From: Reticulitermes speratus
Lineage: Eukaryota > Arthropoda > Insecta > Blattodea > Rhinotermitidae
Direction: 5' to 3'
Assembly: GCA_021186555.1 (NCBI GenBank)
Contig: JAJKFL010000042.1
Span: 12,020,781 to 12,084,780, forward strand
Length of the DNA stretch: 64,000 nt
Shown piece after piece: positions 55,138 through 64,000 of the stretch. Each line of letters starts with the position of its first letter. Within the stretch, counting starts at the first letter, position 1. The notes beneath the pieces were generated by a model. The model saw only the letters and a list, made by a program, of their open reading frames with translations, did not search any database and was not told the origin of the DNA. Position numbers and translations under genes: made by a program.

Positions 55138-55187
55138 TGTGCGTGTATGTGCGTGCGTGCGTGCGTGCGTGCGTGCGCGCGCGCCCT
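55138..55187. repeat. (TGCG)n / (CG)n alternating purine-pyrimidine tract
   Basis: GTGCGTGCGTGC-type repeats pass into GCGCGCGC. Alternating purine and pyrimidine of this length can adopt Z-DNA. Confidence 0.95.
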
Positions 55188-56082
55188 TCTTCATTGCTTT
55201 AAACTCCTAAAGTAAAGCTGAAAACTTCTATATAAAACGAGTTCTGACACTCACTAATGCATAAATTATGACAAGTACTGTACGCGATGGACAGTGTTGA
55301 AACTTGTTAAGGCTGTTGCCTTAAAAGTAATAGTTCACTTAAAAAAAACTATTGATAAATAGGCTTAAAGTCTGAAATGACGTCTTATTGGCAAGCGTAT
55401 AGAAGTTTGTAGTCACGTGATGCTGTTTGTAATTAATTTTGATTTACGTTGCTTAGCGTCTTGATTACATTTTTGCCTATACTTCGCAGATTATTAATCT
55501 GAAGGAAAACATGCCATATTAGTAAGATTTATATAGATTTGTACGGTTTTACATCTTATGAAATATTTGTAAAACTGACGGTAATTTCGACATAACGTAA
55601 TCATACATTAGACTCTAATTTTGCGCCTTCGAAGTAATTATTTTGATTCATCGTTATAGCTCTAACGTGGAAGCCCATTTCTGCTGTATTTAATGTAACT
55701 CGCTTCATACAGCCTAGGTGTGCAAAAGAAAGATGTCATTCTGAATTACTGAAATATTTATTTTTACTGTCCTCTCTAGATCCAGTTGCTCCTTCCTGCT
55801 GTTCATTACTACTACTTGTGTTGTTTGAACTATACCAATATTAATGCAAGAGTTATAGCGGTGTGTTTTTACGAATCGCTTTGATGTGTGCTATTAAACT
55901 TTTTTCATGTTGCTTAGCATAAAACGAATTGTTGAGAATTGTGCCTATCTCTCTTCGGTCCTAAGATTTTCCTCAGCACCCTGTTAGCTGTCTTACGCTC
56001 GTCCCTTATAGTGAGAGAACACTTACACATCCGTACAAAAAAATACAGGTAGAAAGGCATTTCTTGTGCTTTAAAGACTAAT
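55188..56082. other. No feature recognised
   Basis: AT-rich DNA. Confidence 0.3.
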
Positions 56083-56084
56083 TA

Positions 56085-56266
56085 CAGTCGAACCCGGTTA
56101 TAACGAAATCGGTTTATGCAACACCTCGCCTATAGCGTAATATATTCTGTGGTACCAATTAATTCGTCACTGTTAACCATAACAATATACTCGGTTATAA
56201 CAACTCTCGTTTATAACGACACAAAATATTCAGTCCCTTTCATGACGTTATAACCGATTTCGACTG
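56085..56266. mobile_element. pogo-like MITE, 182 bp
   Basis: The ends CAGTCGAACCCGGTTATAAC and the inverse CAGTCGAAATCGGTTATAAC are flanked by TA at 56083-56084 and 56267-56268. Subterminal GGTTATAACG repeats are the signature of pogo/Tigger-type MITEs. Confidence 0.93.
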
Positions 56267-56268
56267 TA

Positions 56269-56660
56269 CAGGGTTATTCAAAATGATTGTCGGGGTTTTA
56301 ACAACTTGTCATACACAATACACTTGAGATAGGAGTATATGTGTTTTTTTTATTTAATAGAACAGCACTCCAAGTTTTTGTGACATACCTTACAGGTGCT
56401 CTATATGTAATTGTATAATTGTAACTGACCGACATTCATGAAATGTAAGCACACAAAAACTCCTTCTGACTGCCGTTCGCCGCCATCTTAGTAAACTGTG
56501 CTCCAAGCGGAGAAATGCATAACTACTGCACACCGCACATCATAAAAAAAAAAAAACTTTGAGAACTTCTTGATACATCGGTGCAACTATATACTCCTAT
56601 CTCAAGTGTATTGTGTATGACAAGTTGTTAAAACCCCGACAATCATTTTGAATAACCCTG
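56269..56660. mobile_element. Tc1/mariner-like MITE, 392 bp
   Basis: Inverted termini of about 80 bp begin CAGGGTTATTCAAAATGATT and are nearly identical. TA flanks both sides (56267-56268, 56661-56662). No transposase sequence. The left TA is also the right TA of the adjacent pogo-like MITE. Confidence 0.95.
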
Positions 56661-56662
56661 TA

Positions 56663-58974
56663 CTTTCATTAAAAAGTTCCTTCTTGTGAAGCTAATAGTT
56701 CGTCACGTGCTCAGTAAATTCCCCTCATTTTATAGAACCCCGAGTTGTGCCACTAAACACGTAGTGATAGGAGCCAAGGTACATTTTTATGTAGTGGTAG
56801 AAAAAATATTGTACCTCAAAATATATTACATAATAGGTAAACATTTGTTATGCATTTTTGACAATACCTGACATTGTTTTAGAGATAACGATTATCAAAC
56901 ACAAGAACATTCAGCCTTATATTTTCTGTTACGCTCCAATTTACCTGATAAGTAAGGAATTTATTTTAGATCTGTCAGTAGGCTAATAACATGTTCAAGG
57001 AATAAGGAATGTGCAATACTTGCTTTGCTGTGGGATTTTGTAATAGACTGTAGACCTTCATTCAGACACCTAGTTGACTGTCATTTATAAAACAGCTTTT
57101 CAAAATTTCTGTTCTTTTTTCTTCTAGTTATTTTGGGTTCGTATGTTACACTTCGAAGAAACTGTAGACTGATGTATAAATACACCAAGCAGGGTACCTG
57201 CTTTCAGAGAATTTTGGATTTCTGTAGTACTTGTATTAAGCAGAAGTCAGTCAATCACTTTACCTGGTGTGCGGAATGCTCAAATATTTTGTTTTGGCTT
57301 ATATTAGCAATCGAGAAACGGATATGAGAAAAACCCCTTGGATTTTTAAGCAATGGGCAATAAGTTATCATTGCGCTGAAAGTTAGACAAAGTCTAAAAG
57401 GCGCCGCCTCTTGCATTTCTTTCCCATATCCTTATTAATTTTAAACGGCTTTGTTTTGTTGTTCAACTAAATGTCATATATTATTGTAGATTTAATCAGC
57501 CTTCTGAATTTCGCTTCTTCTCTTTATTTCCATTACTTTATAATTTATTTTTTTTCCTATTTATAATATATTTAATCAGTACAAGAATTTCGCATGTGTC
57601 TTTTCAGCATTTACCTCTATAGCAGGACGAAACGATTCTTTTCATTCGAGTGAGAGACGGGTAAACAGTTGAAGCTGACAGAGCGCGAGACAAACGGTCG
57701 GCACCTGGCTAGGCTTGCACTGCGTGTGACTACAAGAGTGACACAAGTGCTGAACACTCTCACTTTGAGCGCAAAGAATGCCGATACTTCAATCTGAAGA
57801 ATGTGGGGAAATCACATTGAGGATGCTTACGTCAGACAATAGCAATTTGATACCTAAGTCTAAAAATATATGGGACAGTAACATGGATTACACTTCCAAA
57901 ATAAAGCAAACCCGAACTTTTAAATGTCTACAGATTAGGCCTCCTCAGGGCCGGGTATAAGTGTGTTGTGGCCCCTAACCTTTAATATCTAAAAGCTCTC
58001 TCTTCCTCTAATAAAAGCTTTTTCTTTCATAAATCTACCATACCTGGTTTACTCCATCATCTATTGCACTAGAATTTACGATAAATTAAACCATAAAGCA
58101 AACAGCAAGTTAAAAATAATAATAATCATTGTATTGTATTGTAAATTTTATTGTTTAAAAATGAATTTAATTGTCTTTTAGTGAGGTGGGCTCACTGAGA
58201 CCCCTTGTATTGTGAAGCCCTATAAGCTGTAGCGTGTTTAGCTCATACGCAAATCCTGCCATGGGCCTACTTTTAAGATATTGACAGAATCACATCGCCA
58301 ATTCCTTTCATGTGTTCATGGATTTAGAGTTTTACTTAGCTAATTCATTACCACTTCTGTTTATTAAGTTCATCAATGTTAAAAAGTACGTTTTTACAAT
58401 TAAACTTTATAAACAATTTTATTCGGAAAAAAAATGTGCTTAGGCAAATTTGATATATAGGCCAAAATTTTTACTCTTAATTTAAAATTTATCATTAAAA
58501 TAAAAATATTTAAGAGCAAATTTAAATACAGAACAACTGAAACCACCGTGCTCAATGGACCCTATTATAAGGTATATACAGTCTCATCATACATCTGCTA
58601 GGAAAGAATTAATTTTACGTTATAATTTTTATGGAAATTGAAATATATGTGTAAAAATGTATTTGGGGAAAATAGGGCGTAATGTGTATAATTCATTAGC
58701 TATAAATTACACTACATACTTAATTTTTAATACATTTCATTATAAAGATACATATTTTTAGATTACGTTCTTCTGTAATGTGACTCCTTGTCGACTGGTA
58801 ATTTGTTATCGACTTTAGGAGTGGCTTGTTGCCTCCGCGGCGTCATATACCAGAAGATTCACCCTACGTCGAAAACGCTATGGAAACCTCCAATCACAAA
58901 TTATATGTTTCTAATTTCAATATCATTCTAGTTATCCCTTTCAAAGTGGAAATAAGATTTGTTCTTACGAAGGT
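56663..58974. other. 2.3 kb without a recognised gene
   Basis: AT-rich. 57640-57780 is GC-richer and contains several CACTCTC/GAGAG-type inverted bits, but I could not define an element. Open frames at 56686, 57133 and 57778 are unconvincing. Confidence 0.35.
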
Positions 58975-59180
58975 AAAAGCAAAGTTGTCTCTGCACACGC
59001 CATAAAGGTGTAGGGGGAAGTGGAAGAATAGCTCTGTTGATGCTTAACCTCGGTCGTTGTTTGAGGTGAGTGGTCTGTCTCACACCTTGGCAACTTAAAT
59101 TCCTTGTGAAAGATTACCGATAAGCATCGAATAGAAGATGTGATGGGCCCCAGATTCTGTCTGTCTGTTTTTAAAATTAA
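58975..59180 (-). mobile_element. SINE II copy
   Basis: The 3' AGGTAAAAGCAAAGTTGTC end, the TGCTTAACCTCGGTCG block and the CATCGAATAGAAGATGTGAT then GGGCCCCAG box are present. The head is missing. Confidence 0.75.
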
Positions 59181-59639
59181 AAATTAGCAATGTAACATTT
59201 TTGAAAGGCGCCGAAATCTAAATGATACGAAGACAGTGGAAGAATACTGCTGGGAGATAACAGGCTGGGGGGCGGTCATGCTGCCACCGTTCAGAATTCA
59301 GCGTTTCGGAATTTGGATTTCAACAGGACTCTCTTCTCTATACGTAGGTAAATATAGTTGTCCGTATGCAAATCTGTTCCGACTTGCGCAAAATTCGAGT
59401 TGCTTCGGACCTTCCAAAAAGTACCTATTGCGTAAGTTGAGGAGTGTCTGTACATACGATAGTATACATAGTATATACTACATACATACATGCATACATC
59501 ATGCATGCATATATCCATACCAATGTACATACATAGAGAATCCGACTTCGTATTGATATTTTTAGTGTGAATTAAGATATATCTCATGATGAGGAGACTA
59601 GCGAGAAATCTTGCGACCCGGAGCATTTTCGTAATGTGG
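59181..59639. other. No gene recognised
   Basis: CATACATGCATG-rich stretch at 59480-59530. Overlapping open frames on both strands (59236-59626) have no similarity I recognise. Confidence 0.35.
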
Positions 59640-59860
59640 CCTTCTCCCTTATAGGATGTTATGGGGCGTAGGTTGGAAGTTGGTTACCGAAGTTTCGGGA
59701 TAACCTATCGGTGCCGGCATTATTCTTGGACTTCTTGACCCTTGAAGATGAAACCGATACGTTGTACTGAAACGTCCACAACCATGTTCCATCCCAGAAG
59801 GGCGAAGGCCTTAACTACACCTCGGCGAGCGCCTGAAACTTCGCGATTTTTGTGATGTTG
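59640..59860. repeat. Diverged fold-back of the 620-824 family
   Basis: Left arm GGTTACCGAAGTTTCGGGAT then AACCTATCGGT, and right arm ACCGATACGTTGTACTGAAA then CGTCCACAACC, face each other around TTGACCCTTGAAGATG. The tail CATCCCAGAAGGGCG and GGCGAGCGCCTGAAACTTCG agree with the flank of the 620-824 element. Confidence 0.75.
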
Positions 59861-60457
59861 CTGTAAAGGAAATATCTTAAATTTGATCCTAAATCCTTGT
59901 GAAGATTCTGTAATGTAATCGACCTTTCACTGATCACTAAATAACCTAATATCTGCATAGGATCATAGTACTGGATAATGATATGTAGTAATCAAACACA
60001 CTTAAATTCAACATAAACTAAAATAACAGATTCCAGTACGTAAGGTTTAGTTGCACACGTTTACAAGTTGCTTAAGACTGCTCCCGTCTTTTGTCATATC
60101 TTACTATTAGTAATCCAGAGCACATATGTACATAAAGTGTACGGACCACTAATATGTTCATTTGTAATATAGCAATATGCATGCAGAGGAATTTGTGCAA
60201 TGCATTCTCAATTAGTAAAAGAGACAGAAGTTTGCAGCCCTGCAGCAAAGACGAGAGGAGCATGAGACAAACCAGTTAACATTCCAGCATTCTATGCTGT
60301 GAAACTTCGCTGGAATCTGGCTTTGAAACTCAATAATCTGGCTAAACCGACTTTAAGTAAAGAATCACATATAGATGGTACTTGCATCTTATTCAAGGAG
60401 AAATATTTGACCTGTCTCATGTGATTTGCTATTCACTATTATTTAAGTAACTCCATA
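59861..60457. other. No feature recognised
   Basis: AT-rich DNA. Confidence 0.3.
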
Positions 60458-60700
60458 TAGCAGAGTCCTTCTTGAGAAGCTAACAGGTCCACAGTTAGTC
60501 AAGAAATTCCCCTCATTTTATGGAACCCGAAAGTTCATTACCACATCACAAGAGCCCGCCACCTGTCCATATCCTGAGCCATATCAATCCAGTCCATTGC
60601 CCCCCCCATCCCACTTCTTGAAGATCCATTTTAATATTATCCTCATTTATATTATTTACATTTGAAAAGTTACAAGAATACCAGCAAAATTTGATGGCAA
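60458..60700 (-). pseudogene. LINE-b 3' end
   Basis: On the minus strand [20 protein letters not shown], then TGLIWLRIWTGGGLL in a shifted frame and a nearby VNxVMNFRVP equivalent, match the copy at 23911. The 3' end TTCTTGACTAACTGTGGACC and CTTCTCAAGAAGGACTCTGC is complete. Confidence 0.85.
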
Positions 60701-60714
60701 AAAAATTTGGATAG

Positions 60715-60850
60715 AATGACACACTGCTTTCCACTTTTTAAATCCCGTTGCCGAAAGAGGGGACAACGGATTTTAAGACGACCAAAAAGACGATGGAAAG
60801 ACAAAGAGCCTTGTGGATTCATAGGAACAGGCCTTAACATTTTAACCCTA
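60715..60850 (+). pseudogene. LINE ORF2 C-terminal fragment, another family
   Basis: The frame reads AERGQRILRRPKRRWKDKEP followed by GTGLNILTL. A basic GRPKRRWxD segment close to the stop is the usual end of many LINE proteins. It abuts the GT-rich tract, which may be the element's simple-sequence tail. Confidence 0.55.
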
Positions 60851-60864
60851 CAAAGCATGATGAC

Positions 60865-61220
60865 GACTTTGGTGATGTTAGTGGTTGTGGTGATGATGGT
60901 GGTGTTGGTGTTGGTGGTGTGGGTGATGGTGGTGTTGGTGGTGGTGGTGATGGTGTTGATGGTGGTGATGGTGTTGTGGTGTGATGGTGGTGTTGGTGGT
61001 GATGGTGGTGGTGGTGATGGTGTTGATGGTGGTGATGGTGACGACGGTGACAATGGTGTTGATGTGTTTGTGATGATGGTAGTAGTTCTCTTATATATTA
61101 GTAGTGTTGGTGGTGTTGATCATGGAGATGGTGGTAGTGCTCTGTGTTTTGGTCTTGGTGGTGTTAATGGTGTTGGTGGTGTTGGTGATGGACATGATGG
61201 TTGTGATGGCGGTCAGTTTA
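60865..61220. repeat. GGTGNT-type simple repeat, about 350 bp
   Basis: An irregular array of GGTGAT, GGTGTT and GGTGGT on the plus strand. It creates long artificial open frames on both strands (plus 60707-61297; minus 60670-61053, Thr/Pro/Ser-rich). Confidence 0.95.
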
Positions 61221-63054
61221 ACCACACTATCACTTCTCCAGCTATACCATGTCTAATGGTAGGACGATTGTTGTATAATCAATTTCAAAGGATGTGAACT
61301 GAAGCTGGTCGTAGCATAATTTGAGAAAGTACCCCGGAATTTGCGTGGAGGGACTCAGGGAAATCACGATTAACCTGTCACGATATCCGGTCTCGCAGCC
61401 GAAATTTAAACCCTGTAATAACCGAGTTAGAGACTAGCTTTAGACCTGCCAAGTCATCCAGCGGGTTACGGTTCCTTAATATGTACTGCCACCTGATGAA
61501 GGAAACAGAATCAGTTACCGAAACGTTGTCGTTGAAGAAACTGGGACAGTAGGCAGAGTAAAAAATATTAATCGTAACGTTCCCTTGTTCGTAAAATTTT
61601 GCCACTCTTACAGGAAATTCTGTGGCGTATATACAAATGATTTACGCACATTTTTGCTGAAATAAATTAAACCTTTTTAAATTTTTCCATATTTATAAGC
61701 AAATGACAAGATGAATTTGAAGCAACTGACACATTTGAATGGTGTGTCTTAATTCTTGATTTTCTCTCTTTTAATCTAATATTTACAGTTAAATTCTACC
61801 CTCTACACTCTTGTTCTTCTTCTTGTATCCTTATTTATCATTTTCTCTCACTCTGTTGCACAAGCTTGTGTCGCACGATAGATTGTCTTTTGTTTCTTTG
61901 GTTTTTTTCCCTTCCTCCCAGAACAATAAATGTCTGTAGTCTCTGCCGCTTTTACTCGTTTCTCCTTTTTGTTCTCTCTCCCTTCTGTCCCCTTTTTTAT
62001 ATCTGTATTTCTGTCGCAGCACCGATCTCTCCGTTTGCCGGTGTATTCACGTCTTCTCAGCGCCCTCCGTGTCTCATATATTAACGCAAAGTTTAGTTCA
62101 GCTGCGTGTACCTCTTCACAGAATGCTGTAGCTTATGCTTACAGGCTTATAGTTATTTTCTTTCCTAAAGAAAAGGTGACAAGTGGGCTTAGGAAATCAC
62201 CATATTGTCTGTACGTTACACTATTTAAACTGTTTATTCAGTTGACTGACTTTCACAAAATTAGTGTAGGCCTACATTTTTTTTCGGACTTCTAGATCCT
62301 TGATTATGAAGGCACTATAAAATATTGCTTCGTAATATCTCCAGAAAACGGAGACAGCTGTTGTATCCCCGAAATTTCGGAGAAGGCCGGTGGGGCGTAT
62401 CGTGGATGTTGCTCCACCGGAATAGGGTTCGTATAGGTTGTGAGGGATGCTTGAAACAAACTCGTTGTACCAGGTTCCAGGCACTTTAATTGCAATAGGC
62501 CGTATTTACAGAAAACAGGCCGGGAAGGCCTCGCAGCAACTTATACAGACTATCTGGATCAACGGCAGGATCGGGAATGCGCCCTTTCAGGCGTAGAGGT
62601 TTTATCAGACAGGCTTGTGTGTGGTCTGTGCGTAGGAGAGTATTCGTTACTCCTCCACATGTGACTGTGCGTCTGCATGGAGTCACACAGTGGCCACCAT
62701 AGTTCCAGGAAGAATAACAAGCAAGCAGTTACAAACATTAGGGCAAAGCGAATGCAAAGAGGCGTATGATGAGAAAGTACTAATTAGCAAGTAATAAGGT
62801 CCGATGATACGGACATAGTACAGAAGGTACTGCATCAATGCAATGTCGTTGCCACAGTTACTATAATATATATATATATATATATAATGTAAGAAACATC
62901 CGTAATATAACAGATATATGCAACACAGCAACCACACCGCTGTGCAAGCCTCAAGATTCTCTGTGTATAAATTATATGCCATTGGAGGACACACCACGGG
63001 TGTACTTCTTAATTTCCTGAAATCAGTAAAAATAACTAGGCGGTTCAGTGGATA
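61221..63054. other. 1.8 kb without a recognised gene
   Basis: A doubtful CTGATGA (61493-61499) and GAAA (61520-61523) pair lies in a segment whose stems are weak. (AT)n at 62864-62886. 62480-62700 is GC-richer and unassigned. Confidence 0.35.
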
Positions 63055-63732
63055 TTTGATGACCCGTGGTAGCTCACTCGGTATATTGATATTTGATGAC
63101 TCGTGGGAGCTCACTCGGTATATTGATATTTGATGACCCGTGGTAGCTCACTCGGTATATTGATATTTGATGACCGTGGTAGCTCACTCGGTATATTGAT
63201 ATTTGATAACCGTGTTAGCTCACTCGGTATATTGATAATTGATGACCCGTGGTAGCTCAATAGGTATATTGATATTTGATAACCCGTGGTAGCTCACTCG
63301 GTATATTGATATTTGATGACCGTGGTAGCTCAATAGGTATATTGATATTTGAATACCCGTGGTAGCTCACTCGGTATATTGATATTGAATACCGTGGTAG
63401 CTCACTCGGTATATTGATATTTTATGACCCGTGGTAGCTCAATAAGTATATTGATATTTGAATACCCGTGGTAGCTCATCGGTATATTGATATTTGATAA
63501 CCGTGGTAGCTCAATAGTATATTGATATTTGAATACCCGTGGTAGCTCACTCGGTATATTGATATTTGAATACCCGTGGTAGCTCACTCGGTATACTGAT
63601 ATTTTGACCCGTGGTAGCTCAATAGGTATATTGATATTTGAATACCCGTGGTAGCGCACTCGGTATATTGATATTTGAATACCCGTGGTAGCTCACTCGG
63701 TATACTGATATTTGATGACCCGTGGTAGCTCA
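63055..63732 (+). repeat. Tandem array of pol III A-box-like units, 18 copies
   Basis: Eighteen units of 35-37 bp, each containing CCGTGGTAGCTCACTCGG then TATATTGATATTTGA, lead into a nineteenth that continues as the tRNA-like head at 63716-63790. TAGCTCACTCGG fits the pol III A-box consensus (TRGCNNARYNGG). Variants AATAGG/ACTCGG alternate along the array. Minor length changes argue for replication slippage or unequal exchange. Confidence 0.95.
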
Positions 63733-63790
63733 ATCGGTATATTGAATAGGCTACGAGGTGGACGGTGCGGGGTTCGATTCACGAAATGGG
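63716..63790 (+). mobile_element. tRNA-like (SINE-like) head at the end of the array
   Basis: The final unit continues from GTGGTAGCTCAATCGG through GGCTACGAGGTGGACGG to GGGGTTCGATTCACG, a near-perfect B-box at tRNA spacing. This shows that the array unit derives from the 5' half of a tRNA-like promoter. No acceptor stem closes fully, so it is retroposon-like and not a tRNA gene. Confidence 0.7.
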
Positions 63791-64000
63791 CATAAATATT
63801 TTTTCTTTCTCAAAACTTTCAGACAGCCTCTGTGGTTTTTTACATGGGGGCGAGATGGCCGCAACGTGAAGCTGAACACTCACTTTTATCTAGTGGCAAG
63901 GATAATAATAAGTACAGCTATATATTTCTGCTCACTATATATGCCTTCAAGGCGCTCACAGGGACAAATTTGCCTATTGACTGTTACCAGTAGATATTTA
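63791..64000. other. Flank of the array, nothing recognised
   Basis: Possible retroposon body following the tRNA-like head (GTGGTTTTTTACATGGGGGC, CGCAACGTGAAGCTGAAC), but no second copy is in the window. Confidence 0.35.

Noticed and set aside
57640..57780. Possible transposon end with CACTCTC/GAGAG boxes
   Set aside because: I could not find a partner terminus or flanking duplication.
60707..61297. 196-codon Val/Gly-rich frame
   Set aside because: It runs through a GGTGNT simple repeat and a LINE fragment.
61485..61530. CTGATGA and GAAAC pair as a further hammerhead
   Set aside because: Stem II pairs only with mismatches and stem I does not close; kept as doubtful only.

Overview
This window is non-coding-rich, AT-rich animal DNA, most likely from an insect. 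No bacterial-style gene organisation is present. The one host protein-coding segment I can identify is on the plus strand at 8133-8261. It encodes 43 residues whose N-terminal block SCPEVVYQAYYPYLYQR closely resembles the start of the insect wing-selector protein Vestigial, and it ends in a consensus splice donor. I read it as the first coding exon of a vestigial (vg) orthologue. A possible promoter (a CRE palindrome with two inverted CCAAT boxes) and a long 5' leader lie upstream. The rest of the window to the right is probably a very long first intron, because I could not find a second exon. The repeat families (several tRNA-derived SINEs, non-LTR retrotransposon tails, hammerhead-like fold-back elements) suggest a large hemimetabolous genome such as a cockroach or termite. 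That placement is inference.

Layout. 0-7 kb, upstream of vg: a mariner-like transposase remnant, a 205-bp fold-back repeat, several SINEs, a 250-bp hAT-type MITE with an 8-bp target duplication, and a 1.3-kb satellite of about 23 copies of a 57-bp unit. 7-8.3 kb: vg promoter, leader and exon 1. 8.3-52 kb: repeat-filled intron or intergenic DNA with SINEs of four families (labelled I-IV here), decayed non-LTR retrotransposon 3' ends (LINE-a, -b, -c), a pogo-like MITE, two more hAT MITEs with exact 8-bp target duplications, a 60-bp minisatellite and several microsatellites. 52-55 kb: a cluster of fold-back elements carrying hammerhead-ribozyme-like motifs. One of these is interrupted twice, by a mariner-like element and by a SINE. 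55-64 kb: two MITEs back to back, more LINE and SINE debris, a GT-rich repeat, and at the right edge an array of 19 copies of a 35-37-bp unit that matches a pol III A-box and ends in a B-box.

The most interesting signal is the family of outward-facing hammerhead-like motifs (CUGANGA, a closed stem II, GAAA, a palindromic stem III, then U-H and stem I). I find these at about a dozen places. At least three have every core nucleotide intact (52618-52659, 53055-53096, 53932-53976), and they often form the two arms of palindromic elements of 350-430 bp. Hammerheads with very short stem III are known from Penelope-like retroelements and retrozymes. The paired, inverted organisation seen here is worth testing.

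Limits: everything was read by eye. SINE, LINE and MITE boundaries are exact only where a target-site duplication is stated. Family labels I-IV and a-c are local to this answer.
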